A program made the position numbers and the translations under genes. From the NCBI RefSeq assembly GCF_016482685.1, contig NZ_JACYHF010000003.1, positions 62,001-126,000 on the forward strand: DNA of 64,000 nucleotides, in the 5' to 3' direction. This DNA comes from Streptomyces sp. DSM 110735 (GTDB taxonomy: Bacteria > Actinomycetota > Actinomycetes > Streptomycetales > Streptomycetaceae). The notes beneath the pieces were generated by a model. That model was not told where the DNA came from. It worked only from the letters and a program-made list of their open reading frames with translations, and ran no database searches. Below are positions 1 through 7,851 of this stretch, piece by piece (position 1 is the stretch's first letter; each line of letters starts with the position of its first letter).

Positions 1-2
1 GC

Positions 3-122
3 GAGTTCATCGACGTGTGCCGAGACGACCTCTGGTATCTGCCGCAGCGGTGGCAGGTGTACCGGCCGATGTGGTGGAAGGCTCGGAGGTGGCGGCGCCG
101 ATCTCTCCCGGCACCGGAGTAG
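3..122 (+). CDS. C-terminal end of an unknown protein, cut by the window edge
   Basis: The window opens inside a reading frame that runs to a TAG at 120-122. The visible 39 residues are rich in Trp and Arg (five Trp, a basic RRWRRR patch near the end) and show no family signature I recognise. It lies upstream of other small, unrecognised genes of the accessory strip, so it probably belongs to the same element. The gene start is outside the window, so product and function cannot be given. It could be a spurious open frame, although the codons end mostly in G or C as expected for coding DNA here. Confidence 0.45.
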   Translation, partial: EFIDVCRDDLWYLPQRWQVYRPMWWKARRWRRRSLPAPE

Positions 123-170
123 GGGATAGCGCCTCGGACAAGATGTGAAAGTTATGCCACTGTCAGCTGC

Positions 171-362
171 ATGTCCGAGAAGAAGCACCTGTCCGAAGTT
201 CAGAGGTTGCGGTCGCGTCCGTGCCACCTGTGCCGCGCTGAAGGGCGCCGCGGGACCGAGCACCCGAAGTGGACCGGGGAGGAAGACAGCACCGAGCCCG
301 ACCCCGTCGTCCTCGTCTGGTACGAGTGCGCCCACGTGCTGTGCAACAACAATTACTTCTGA
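171..362 (+). CDS. Small protein with two Cys pairs (possible zinc-binding mini-protein)
   Basis: A 63-residue protein with a CHLC motif at about residues 18-21 and a CAHVLC motif near the C-terminus (about 53-58). Two CxxC/CxxxxC pairs about 30 residues apart could bind one zinc, as in zinc-ribbon mini-proteins. That is inference from Cys spacing only, and I recognise no family. The N-terminus is basic and the middle acidic (GEEDSTEPD). No good Shine-Dalgarno sequence precedes the ATG, so the start is uncertain. It precedes the larger accessory gene at 482 by 119 bases on the same strand. Confidence 0.5.
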   Translation: MSEKKHLSEVQRLRSRPCHLCRAEGRRGTEHPKWTGEEDSTEPDPVVLVWYECAHVLCNNNYF

Positions 363-481
363 GGGCGCATCGCGGGTACACGCCCGAAAGGAGGACGCAT
401 CAGGGGGTGTTAGACAAGACCGAGAGGAACTACGCGGGCCGCTAGGGATGCTTGTCCGTGCCGCGCCATAGGGTCTCGGAC

Positions 482-1567
482 ATGAGTGAAGAGCATGTCG
501 AGCACCCGCAGAAGCCGGAGATGGACACAACCTCGTCCGGCATAGCTCCCTATGCCGACGGCCTGAAGCCGCAGAACGCCTTCGCACGTGTGCCCCAGAC
601 GGACGTCCGGGAGTTTACCCGGAAGGTGGCCAGCAATCAGCAGACGCTCCAGAAGCTGCGCGAGGGCGTGGTGAAGCAGATCCCTGACCTCAGCCAATTC
701 GGGAAGAAGACGGCGGCCTTGGCGGCCACGTCCGCGCTGGCCCGGCGGGACATGGGTGAGCAGATTCGGCGGCTCGCTCGCGCCACGGTGCCGTTCACCG
801 CCGCCGAGCAGGACTTCGCCCGCAACTTGGGGCGGGTTCTCGACGCGCACCGGCAGACCTGGTCCAGGAACCTCGGCAACCTGGTCAAGCAGGCGCTGGA
901 GCTGATCCCGGCGAACCTGCGGAGTCTGGCGCTGGAGGATCTGCGTGAGGTCATGCGGATCAACGAGGAGGACGGTACCTCCCTCGCCTGGGCCCCCCGA
1001 GTCAGCATCGTCGAGGAGCTGATCGCGGCACCCGACATCGACGCCCGCAGCGCTGTTCTCGTGGCTCGCATTGCCGAGATCGCGAATGATGTCGACGCCT
1101 CGCTAGCGGTGGTCACGCTCCCGGAGCACCAGATACTCCGGTCCCTGGTGGCCGACTCGGTGTCTGCGCTGCGCGTCGGCCTGTACGGGCCGGCGCAGGC
1201 GGCGGCTACGACGGCGCTGGACACGCTGCTGTACGTACACGTGCTCGACTACTTGCAGCACGACCCGGAGAGGGGCAAGGCAGATACGCGCAAGCACTTC
1301 CAAGCTCTGGATGTAGAAGAGTGGAATGACGCTTCCGTGGCGGAAGTCGAGTTGGTGCTCGTTGGCGCCGGACTCCTCACCGCCTTCCGGTCCTGGAGGC
1401 GTGGCCGGGGGCGGCCTTCGTTCAACCGCAACGGCTCCATCCACCAGGCCGACGATGGCGCCTACTCCCCGGCCCATGCGGTGCGGGCCGTCCTAATGGC
1501 GCAGGCCCTGATGCGGTGGCTGGACGACTCGCTCAGCAAGCTGCACGGGATCACCACAGCCGCCTGA
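482..1567 (+). CDS. Unknown helical protein with a C-terminal HEPN-like Rx4H motif
   Basis: 361 residues, predicted soluble and largely helical. I place the start at ATG 482 (AGGG about nine bases upstream); an in-frame TTG at 452 would add ten residues. No catalytic family is recognised over the first 250 residues. Near the C-terminus FNRNGSIH (R316 to H321) fits the Rx4-6H active-site motif of HEPN ribonucleases, and the following helix (AVRAVLMAQALMRWLDD) resembles the last helix of Abi/ApeA-like HEPN domains. HEPN proteins often serve in abortive infection and toxin-antitoxin systems, which would suit the accessory strip around it. The HEPN assignment rests on this motif and context and is inference. 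Confidence 0.75.
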   Translation: MSEEHVEHPQKPEMDTTSSGIAPYADGLKPQNAFARVPQTDVREFTRKVASNQQTLQKLREGVVKQIPDLSQFGKKTAALAATSALARRDMGEQIRRLARATVPFTAAEQDFARNLGRVLDAHRQTWSRNLGNLVKQALELIPANLRSLALEDLREVMRINEEDGTSLAWAPRVSIVEELIAAPDIDARSAVLVARIAEIANDVDASLAVVTLPEHQILRSLVADSVSALRVGLYGPAQAAATTALDTLLYVHVLDYLQHDPERGKADTRKHFQALDVEEWNDASVAEVELVLVGAGLLTAFRSWRRGRGRPSFNRNGSIHQADDGAYSPAHAVRAVLMAQALMRWLDDSLSKLHGITTAA

Positions 1568-1664
1568 TCAGGCACGAACGGAGTAGCCCGGCGCGCAGCG
1601 GGGACGGCGGCAGGCGAGCCTGGCGGCATGTCCTCCCGCAGCGTCGCCGTGTCCCCGCCCAACG

Positions 1665-1826
1665 ATGCACGTGGACGGCCGGTCCCTCGGCACGGCGTTC
1701 AGCCTGCACGACCTGGCCGTCTTCCTTGAGCGGGCAGGTCTGGAGGGTTGGGACGAGCTGGACGTGGCGCAGCACGCCGAGCTGATCGAGTGGCAGGGCG
1801 GCGGCCCGGACGTATGGCAGCGGTGA
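1665..1826 (+). CDS. Small 53-residue protein of the accessory strip
   Basis: An ATG at 1665 opens a 53-codon frame ending in TGA at 1824-1826. The product begins MHVDGRSLG, has an amphipathic acidic helix (LAVFLERAGLEGWDELD), and ends in EWQGGGPDVWQR. Codon third positions are nearly all G or C and the composition is that of a normal soluble protein, so I consider it real despite its size. I know no function for it. The next gene begins 41 bases downstream on the same strand, or overlaps it if the ATG at 1814 is used, so the two may be cotranscribed. Confidence 0.5.
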   Translation: MHVDGRSLGTAFSLHDLAVFLERAGLEGWDELDVAQHAELIEWQGGGPDVWQR

Positions 1827-1867
1827 CCCAGCCGTGTTCTACGGCCTTGGGGCGCTGTTACTCCCCC

Positions 1868-2188
1868 ATGGCGAACTTCGAAGAAGCCTTGGACCGGTTG
1901 GCCGAGGCAGAGACCGTGTACACGCTGTACCTGACGGGCATACAGGCTCACGCTGTCGTGCGAGCCCTGGAGCAGGCGCCACCGACAGATGAGGTGCGCG
2001 TCGTGCGGAACCGTCTGCGGAAGCAGCTCGATACGCAGGCGGGCGCGGGCACCTCCAGGGTGGTGGGCGATCCTCAGCGCACCCACATAAACGACGTCCT
2101 TCCGGACGCGGAAGCGTTGCTGGCCTTTCAGCCGCGTGCCGGGCGCGGCCCCCGCCGCAATGGCGGGAACGCCGGGGAACCCGGGTAG
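1868..2188 (+). CDS. Small unknown protein, accessory strip
   Basis: About 106 residues from ATG 1868. The frame is open further upstream, and an ATG at 1814 that overlaps the end of the preceding small gene would add 18 residues. The first 65 residues look like a helical soluble domain (LDRLAEAETVYTLYL, then VVRNRLRKQLDTQ); the tail is Arg/Gly rich and disordered. No motif or family is recognised. It converges with the membrane-anchored protein gene at 2229-2750 on the opposite strand. Confidence 0.45.
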   Translation: MANFEEALDRLAEAETVYTLYLTGIQAHAVVRALEQAPPTDEVRVVRNRLRKQLDTQAGAGTSRVVGDPQRTHINDVLPDAEALLAFQPRAGRGPRRNGGNAGEPG

Positions 2189-2228
2189 GACGCGCTCTCC
2201 TGGGCCTCCGCTCTCACCCCGGTAGAGG

Positions 2229-2750
2229 TCAGCGCACCACCTTGCCCCCGAGGACGTGCGCGATCTTCGGGGCGAGACGCTTGCTGTCGGCGCGGGCGGT
2301 GTCGGTGGTGGTGGGTAGGCTGACGGCCCATGTGTCGCCCGTGACGGCGATGCCGCCCATGGTCTGGGAGACGCCGCTCCACTCAGTGAGCGCGGGAGCG
2401 TTGGGGAACCAGTTGATCCCGGCGTCGCCGGGCGCGGGCTTCCCGGCCTTGTCGGTGACGGTGAAGTCGTAGGCGCTCCCGCCGACGTCGCTGACATACG
2501 CGGCCTCGGTGTCCTTGTGGAGCATCGACACAGTGAACCCGGCGTGGTCGAGGGCATCGGCCAGGTCCTGGGCCGTCTTGAAGTGGTGGCCAGCGCCCTC
2601 GGGCGCGGTGGGCGCGGTGGGCGCCGGACTGGTCGCCGCGGGCTTGGCGTCGGCGGTGACGGTCTTCTCCGGGCCGAGGAGTGCCCAGCCGGTGGCGCCG
2701 ACGATGACTCCGAGGGTCCCGGCGATGGCGGCGGTGATGGTGGTCCGCAT
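2229..2750 (-). CDS. Unknown exported or membrane-anchored protein
   Basis: 173 residues. The minus-strand ATG at 2750 is preceded by GGGGGGAAC, a usable Shine-Dalgarno sequence. Residues 1-27 (MRTTITAAIAGTLGVIVGAT and following) form a short hydrophobic segment that can act as a signal peptide or single membrane anchor. A Pro/Ala/Thr linker follows (about 35-55), then an extracytoplasmic domain of about 115 residues without a known family signature. There is no lipobox Cys. It may be a surface protein of the accessory element. Divergent from the gene at 2910. Confidence 0.7.
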   Translation of the reverse strand: MRTTITAAIAGTLGVIVGATGWALLGPEKTVTADAKPAATSPAPTAPTAPEGAGHHFKTAQDLADALDHAGFTVSMLHKDTEAAYVSDVGGSAYDFTVTDKAGKPAPGDAGINWFPNAPALTEWSGVSQTMGGIAVTGDTWAVSLPTTTDTARADSKRLAPKIAHVLGGKVVR

Positions 2751-2909
2751 GTTCCCCCCAGTGATGGCGCGGTAGTTGCGGATCGTCCCATTGGCCTCAC
2801 ATACGATCAACTCGCGCGCAGATGTGCGACATTGTGGTGTGGCCGGGGGCACACCGGTTCTGGTCCGGAGGGCCAGGCAGCGCACCTGTCGCCCGGCAGC
2901 ATCCGTGCC

Positions 2910-3341
2910 ATGACTCCTGCGAGCGAAGTCCTCATGGCGATCTGCCGCGCCAGAACTCCAGGCGTGCGCTTTCCTTCCTGGACGGTGACCACGCACAGCG
3001 GCTATCTCGTGGGCCTCACCAGCGAGATCCCGTCCGTCCACGACCCGTGGAGCCTCGAACAGGCGGTGCGCGGTCAGGCGCTAGCCGCCTTGCTGGAGGC
3101 GGGCCTGGTCGAACTTGGTGCGGAGGAGGCCGTCCCCGAGTACGTCGGTCTCGGCCTGGTCTTCGGTGGGAGCCGGGCCGCGTGGCGCCGCTTGTCCGTC
3201 ACCGAGGCGGGCCGGACTGCGGCAGGACCCGCACTCGGACCCACCTCCCTGATGCCGAGCTACGGCACCGCAAGGCGGTGGCTCGATGAAGAAGTAGCCG
3301 GAGCGGGGCTCGACTTCAGGCACTGCTGCGTCTTCAGGTGA
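2910..3341 (+). CDS. Unknown 143-residue protein, possibly winged-helix-like
   Basis: Start ATG 2910 was chosen over long upstream extensions because the upstream codons are atypical. The protein is soluble. Residues 45-90 (LEQAVRGQALAALLEAGLVEL) resemble the helix layout of small winged-helix regulators, and SVTEAGRTA near residue 105 resembles the wing strand of such proteins (compare the LTEAG motif of MarR/PadR families). I do not see enough to name it a regulator. The C-terminus ends FRHCCVFR. It is divergent from the exported protein gene, so the intergenic segment 2751-2909 likely carries both promoters. Confidence 0.6.
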   Translation: MTPASEVLMAICRARTPGVRFPSWTVTTHSGYLVGLTSEIPSVHDPWSLEQAVRGQALAALLEAGLVELGAEEAVPEYVGLGLVFGGSRAAWRRLSVTEAGRTAAGPALGPTSLMPSYGTARRWLDEEVAGAGLDFRHCCVFR

Positions 3342-3412
3342 CGGAGCGGCAAGGTGTCGGCCGCCCAGGCACTGCTCGTGGACGGCCGGCGGTCGGGCTC
3401 TAGTCGTCGATG

Positions 3413-3727
3413 TCAGGCCAGTCGCTCTCGGCCCTCCTGCTCAGGCGAGATGCCTCCCTCCCAGGTAAGCATGAGCTGCCTGTACGGCCTCGGGTTGTCG
3501 GGGTCGAGGACGCGCTCCAGTTCGGCTCGATTGGCACGGCGGGCCTCCTTAGCCGCTTCGGCGGCCCGCCACTCGACGATCTCCTCGGCGGTGGCGTCGG
3601 TGATGATCAGCGAGTCCGTGTTGCTGGAGAACACCACGAGCCGCCCGTCCGGCTGCCGAATGATCCGCTGCCCCACTGGGTCCTCATCTCCTCGTCGGCT
3701 GACACGGCGCCGTCCACCATTCGACAC
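3413..3727 (-). CDS. Small charged protein of unknown function
   Basis: 104 residues from a GTG at 3727. The N-terminus is Arg-rich, followed by a strand-rich stretch (RIIRQPDGRLVVFSSNTDSL) and a long charged helix (EEIVEWRAAEAAKEARR and following), typical of accessory-element proteins of phages and conjugative elements. No family is recognised. Its 5' end overlaps the 3' end of the gene at 3684-4053 by 44 bases, and these two plus the gene at 4050 form one minus-strand operon. Confidence 0.6.
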   Translation of the reverse strand: MSNGGRRRVSRRGDEDPVGQRIIRQPDGRLVVFSSNTDSLIITDATAEEIVEWRAAEAAKEARRANRAELERVLDPDNPRPYRQLMLTWEGGISPEQEGRERLA

Positions 3728-4053
3728 CGATCTGGCTCCAGCCCTCGTCCGTCCGGGTGTTTTTCCGGGCGGCGCCCTCGATGACGTAGCCGTTCTCGGC
3801 GGGCTGGCGGCCCGCCTGCTCCTTGGGCAGGACGGGCACCATGCCGTTGATGTCGATCAGGTAGCGGCCGGGGTCGCCGGTCCGGGCGGTTGTACTCTGG
3901 ATCGGCCGGGCCGAGATCAACCGGACCGACCTCGGCGGCGCCGTCGGGGCCGTGGACGTACATCGTCCAGCGTCCGTGGAGCACGGCAGCCTCGGCGCGG
4001 TGGAGCGCGGGCAGGTCGCGGTGAACCGGGTGCGGCTCGGGCATGGTGGTCAC
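3684..4053 (-). pseudogene. Unknown small gene apparently broken by a +1 frameshift
   Basis: The GTG at 4053 overlaps the TGA of the upstream gene by four bases (GTGA) and has a GAGGAG-type ribosome site, so translation clearly starts here. The first 45 residues (HPVHRDLPALHRAEAAVLHG and WTMYVHGPDG) look like normal protein. Around 3920-3960 that frame turns into an Arg/Pro-rich shadow, while the neighbouring frame becomes protein-like (GDPGRYLIDINGMVPVLP, then AENGYVIEGAARKN) and ends at 3684. Joining the two needs one +1 shift. It could be a mutation, a sequencing error or two overlapping genes. No family is recognised. Confidence 0.5.
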
Positions 4054-4640
4054 TCCTCGATGAGTCGGCCGCCGATGGGCTGGCCATCGCGGACCAGCAG
4101 GATGAGCGGGCGGCGCAGGTCTTCGTCCCGGAGACCACCGTCGTGGCGGCTGAGGTCGCCGAACTTGTCACGCAGGCCGCCCTCGTCGGGGTACCCCCAG
4201 GGATAGGCCACGTTGTCCGTAGCGCGGACACGCAGGGCGCCTTCCGCGTCGAGCACGACGTCGCCGGGCTTCCAGATCGGGTGGAGGGTGGTGATCGTAT
4301 GGACTCGTCCCTCGGGGCCGGGCTGGGCGCTGCCGGTGGTGGCCGGGAACGCGGTAGCGGGTTCGGCGGGCGGCTCCTGGCAGTCGTCGTCGGTGGTGGC
4401 GACGTGGTAGCCGCGCCGCCCGCTGAGCGCGGTGGCGATGGTGGCGATGGTGGAGCCGAGCCACTTGTCCGCCCGGCCGCTGGTGTCGTCCGGCTGCGGC
4501 CAACGGCCCTTGGACTTGTCGGCGCGGATGCTGCCCGCCTTGATGCCGGTCAGCTCCTCGATGTCGCGGGCAGTGTAGAGCCGGGTGGGCTCCAGCTCGA
4601 CGGCGTGCCTGTTGATGTGGTCGCGGACGAAGTCGGCCAC
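4050..4640 (-). CDS. DNA-binding-like protein, downstream part of an amber-interrupted gene
   Basis: 196 residues from a GTG at 4640. Residues 20-55 (LYTARDIEELTGIKAGSIRA, then KGRWPQPD) match the pattern of a MerR/AlpA-like helix-turn-helix with a wing, as in excisionases and plasmid or phage repressors. The rest is a strand-rich domain without known motifs (DVVLDAEGALRVRATDN). Only five bases upstream of the GTG lies an in-frame TAG, and before it the same frame encodes a further HTH-like segment, so this may be the surviving 3' part of a longer gene. The next gene overlaps its stop by four bases. DNA binding is inferred. Confidence 0.65.
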   Translation of the reverse strand: MADFVRDHINRHAVELEPTRLYTARDIEELTGIKAGSIRADKSKGRWPQPDDTSGRADKWLGSTIATIATALSGRRGYHVATTDDDCQEPPAEPATAFPATTGSAQPGPEGRVHTITTLHPIWKPGDVVLDAEGALRVRATDNVAYPWGYPDEGGLRDKFGDLSRHDGGLRDEDLRRPLILLVRDGQPIGGRLIEE

Positions 4641-4757
4641 GGCCTAGGCGTCGTACGCCTTGTGCCGTCCGTCGCGGCCGGTCGAGTCCGGGAACTCGGG
4701 GCGCTGGACCCAGTCGTTGGCGACGCCAACTTGCCCGTCGGCGGTCTGGCCAGGTGA
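4641..4757 (-). pseudogene. Remnant of the N-terminal part of the preceding gene, beyond an amber codon
   Basis: In frame with the gene at 4050-4640 and upstream of a TAG at 4646-4644, the minus strand reads [20 protein letters not shown] and then KAYDA. Codon third positions here are almost all G or C, which is strong evidence of coding origin. The segment has the same recognition-helix and wing layout (W..RPEFP...GR) as the domain after the stop, so the original protein probably had two tandem HTH domains. No start codon occurs in frame between the segment and the phosphatase gene at 4802: the N-terminus is lost. This marks the likely edge of the accessory strip. Confidence 0.55.
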
Positions 4758-4801
4758 GGGCCCCCTCGGGCGGCGGGTGACGACGTGCCGGGGGGCGGGT
4801 T

Positions 4802-5959
4802 GTGGCGCACCCTGGGGGAATGAGGTCGGGAGGGTGGGCCGTGGGGCCGCGGTGGTCGGTGCGTTCGGCGCATGCGCTGCCGCTGTTGCCGATCGCGCTG
4901 ATCGTGGTGATCACGGTGGTGGATCTGCGGGTGCCGACGGACATACATCTGGGACCGGCACTCGTGATCGCTCCGGCGCTGACGCCGTCGCTGGCCGGAC
5001 CCCGGACGACCGCGTTCGTGGGGGCGCTCGCGCTCGCCGCGCAGGTGCTCATCGGGTATCAGCACGGTGGGATCGGTACGACGAACCACATCGTGCAGCT
5101 CGTCACCCTGGCCGTGCTGTGCGTGATCCTCGTGGTCTACAGCGTCGTGCGCGAGCGGCGGAAGGCGCAGTTGGCGCAGGTCCGCAGTGTGGCCGAGGCG
5201 GCGCAGCACGTGCTGATGTGGCCGTTGCCCGAGCAGATCGGTCCGTTGCGGATCGCGTCGCTGTATCTCGCGGCCGAGGACGAGGCGCAGATAGGCGGGG
5301 ACCTGTACGCGGTGACGCCGGGCGAGGGCGCGGTGCGGGTGCTGATCGGGGACGTACGGGGCAAGGGGCTTCCGGCGATCGGGGAGGCGGCGCTGCTGCT
5401 CGGCGCGTTCCGGGAGAGCGCGCACCGGCACATGCCGCTCGGGGAGCTGGCGACCGCGCTGGACCGCAGCATCACGCGGTACGCCGCCGAGCTGGACACC
5501 CCGGAGGAGGCGGGCGAGCGGTTCGCGACGGCGCTGCTGGTGGAGATCCCGGAGGGGGACTCGATCACGCTGATGACCAGTTGCGGCCACCCTCCCCCGC
5601 TGCTGCTGAGCCCCGGCCACCACGTCTCCGTCCCGAGCCTGCACCCCTCCCCGCCGCTCGGCGTCCACGGCGACACCGAGCACACGGTGGACGCGTTCGC
5701 CCTCGCCCCCGGCGACACCCTTCTCCTCTATACGGACGGTGTCATCGAGGCCCGCGACAGCCAGGGCCGCTTCTATCCCCTGGCCGACCGCGTCGCCCGC
5801 TGGACCGACGACACCCCGGAGGCCCTGATGCACCACCTGCGCCGCGACCTCCTCGCCCACGTCGGCGGGCGCCTCGGCGACGACGCGGCCCTGGTCGCCG
5901 TACACCGGGCGCCCGCCGATCACCACCGGCATCATCACGGGTGGGCACCGCACCGATGA
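4802..5959 (+). CDS. Membrane-bound PP2C-type (SpoIIE/RsbU) serine phosphatase
   Basis: 385 residues from GTG 4802 (GGGGGGCGGG upstream); ATG 4820 is an alternative. Residues 25-110 hold about three membrane segments. A PP2C domain follows (about 140-365) with metal-binding motifs [26 protein letters not shown] and GDDAALVAV. RsbU/SpoIIE phosphatases dephosphorylate anti-anti-sigma factors and thereby activate alternative sigma factors. No PAS or GAF input is present, so any signal must come through the membrane part. Its TGA overlaps the ATG of the antiporter gene (ATGA), so the two are translationally coupled. The link between phosphatase and antiporter function is unknown. Confidence 0.93.
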   Translation: MAHPGGMRSGGWAVGPRWSVRSAHALPLLPIALIVVITVVDLRVPTDIHLGPALVIAPALTPSLAGPRTTAFVGALALAAQVLIGYQHGGIGTTNHIVQLVTLAVLCVILVVYSVVRERRKAQLAQVRSVAEAAQHVLMWPLPEQIGPLRIASLYLAAEDEAQIGGDLYAVTPGEGAVRVLIGDVRGKGLPAIGEAALLLGAFRESAHRHMPLGELATALDRSITRYAAELDTPEEAGERFATALLVEIPEGDSITLMTSCGHPPPLLLSPGHHVSVPSLHPSPPLGVHGDTEHTVDAFALAPGDTLLLYTDGVIEARDSQGRFYPLADRVARWTDDTPEALMHHLRRDLLAHVGGRLGDDAALVAVHRAPADHHRHHHGWAPHR

Positions 5960-7839
5960 CCGCCGCCGCCCCCTCGGGGACCGGGCAGACCGCCTGTTCG
6001 AGGTCCCTGCACACCCCGCTGCGGGACTTCCTGCGCACCGAGACCGGCAGCGCGCTGGTGCTGGTGGTCGCCGTGCTCGCCGCGCTGGTGTGGTCCGGTT
6101 TCGCGCCGGGGGTCTACGAGAACGCCTGGACGACGCGGGTGGCGGTCAGCGCGGGCTCCGCCGGGCTCGGTCTGGACCTGCGCGGCTGGATCAACAGCGG
6201 TCTGATGGCGCTGTTCTTCTTCGTGGTCGGGCTGGAGGCGCGCCGCGAGTTCGACATGGGTGAGCTGCGCGAGCGCCGCCGGGTCGCGCTGCCCCTGGCC
6301 GCCGGGCTCACCGGGATGCTCGTCCCGGTGCTGATCTTCCTGGCGTTCGCCGCCGGGGACGGCGCCGGTCACGGGTGGGGCGCGGCAATGTCCACGGACA
6401 CCGCGTTCGCCCTCGGGACACTCGCTCTGCTGGGCAGGCGTCTGCCGTCGGCGCTGCGCACCTTCCTGCTGACCGTGTCCGTGGTCGACGACTTCGTCGC
6501 CCTCGCGGTCATCGCCTTCGCCTACAGCGGCAGTATCTCCTGGCCCGCGCTCCTCGCCGCCGCGGCCGTCTTCGCGGTGGTGCTGCTCCTGCGCAGGGCG
6601 GGCGTCCGCAACGGCGTGGTGTACGCGGTGGCGGCGGCCTGTGTCTGGGTGGCGCTGCTGGAATCCGGCATCGATCCCGTCGTCACCGGGCTGGCGTTCG
6701 GGCTGCTCACCTACGCCTATCCCGCCTCGCGCAGCGAACTGGAGCGGGCCACCGGGCTGTTCCGGCTCTTCCGGGAGCAGCCCACCCCGGAGCTGGAGCG
6801 GAACCTGCGCCAGGGGCTGGCCGCCGCGATCTCGCCTAACGAGCGGCTCCAGCAGCTCTTCCACCCGTGGACGAGCTACGTCATCGTGCCCCTGTTCGCC
6901 CTGGCCAACGCCGGTATCCACGTGAGCTGGTCGGGGCTCGTGGACAGCCTCGGCTCACCGGTCACCCTCGGCATCCTGGTCGCCTACGTCGTGGGCAAGC
7001 CGCTGGGTGTCTTCGCGGCGGAGTTCGTCACCACGCGGGTGAGCCGCGGCAGGCTGCGTCCGCCGGTCGGCTGGGGTTCGGTGCTCGCGGGCGGTACGGC
7101 GGCCGGGGTCGGCTTCACCGTCTCCCTGCTGATCGCCACGCTCGCCTTCAGGGGCGAGGAGCTGACCCGTGCCAAGGTGGGCGTGCTCGCCACCGTGCCG
7201 GTCTCCCTCGTCCTGACCTGGGTGGTCACCGGTCTCGTCCACGCGCTGCCGCACCTCGGCCGCTCCCGGGCGCTGCTGGGGACGGCGGAGACCATCACCG
7301 ACCTCGCCGTCCCCGTGGACCGGGACCGCGATCATGTGCGCGGTCCGCTGGACGCCCCGGTGACGGTGGTGGAGTACGGCGACTTCGAGTGCCCGTACTG
7401 CGGTCAGGCCGAGCCCGCCCTGCGCGACCTGGTCGCGGGCGACGGCGACGTCAGCTACGTATGGCGCCATCTGCCGCTCGACGACGTGCACCCGCACGCC
7501 CAGTTGGCCGCCGAGGCGACCGAGGCGGCTGCCCGGCAGGACGCCTTCTGGCCCATGCACGACGTCCTGCTCACGCACCAGGGCGCCCTGCGCGTCTCCG
7601 ACCTGCTGCGCTACGCCGAGGAACTGAGCCTGGACACCGCCCGCTTCGAGCGGGACCTGCGCACCCACGCGGGAGCCGCCCGGGTGGCCGAGGACGTCGA
7701 GTCGGCCGACCTCAGCGGGGTCGCGGGGACACCGACCTTCTTCGTCAACGGGCGGCTGTACCGCGGTTCCTACGACCTGAGCGGTCTCGCCGAGGCCGTC
7801 CGCAGCGCGCGGGAACGCGCCGCGCTGACCACGGGCTGA
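5956..7839 (+). CDS. nhaA: Na+/H+ antiporter NhaA fused to a DsbA-like thioredoxin domain
   Basis: 627 residues. Residues 20-430 are an NhaA antiporter with many membrane segments, the [13 protein letters not shown] signature near residue 85 and the Asp pair VVDD (D178-D179) that binds the ion. Residues 460-620 are a DsbA/thioredoxin-fold domain with CPYC (C479, C482) and a cis-Pro loop ([10 protein letters not shown]). NhaA exports Na+ or Li+ in exchange for protons across the plasma membrane. NhaA-DsbA fusions are known in actinobacteria, but the role of the redox domain is not established. The start ATG overlaps the phosphatase stop. It converges on the gene at 7852. Confidence 0.95.
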   Translation: MTAAAPSGTGQTACSRSLHTPLRDFLRTETGSALVLVVAVLAALVWSGFAPGVYENAWTTRVAVSAGSAGLGLDLRGWINSGLMALFFFVVGLEARREFDMGELRERRRVALPLAAGLTGMLVPVLIFLAFAAGDGAGHGWGAAMSTDTAFALGTLALLGRRLPSALRTFLLTVSVVDDFVALAVIAFAYSGSISWPALLAAAAVFAVVLLLRRAGVRNGVVYAVAAACVWVALLESGIDPVVTGLAFGLLTYAYPASRSELERATGLFRLFREQPTPELERNLRQGLAAAISPNERLQQLFHPWTSYVIVPLFALANAGIHVSWSGLVDSLGSPVTLGILVAYVVGKPLGVFAAEFVTTRVSRGRLRPPVGWGSVLAGGTAAGVGFTVSLLIATLAFRGEELTRAKVGVLATVPVSLVLTWVVTGLVHALPHLGRSRALLGTAETITDLAVPVDRDRDHVRGPLDAPVTVVEYGDFECPYCGQAEPALRDLVAGDGDVSYVWRHLPLDDVHPHAQLAAEATEAAARQDAFWPMHDVLLTHQGALRVSDLLRYAEELSLDTARFERDLRTHAGAARVAEDVESADLSGVAGTPTFFVNGRLYRGSYDLSGLAEAVRSARERAALTTG

Positions 7840-7851
7840 CCCCGGCGCCCC

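Noticed and set aside
407..445. A GTG with strong AAAGGAGG upstream followed by a 12-codon peptide with a TTA codon
   Set aside because: Too short to support as a gene, and spacing from the ribosome site is long; it may be a leader peptide of the gene at 482, but nothing else supports it.
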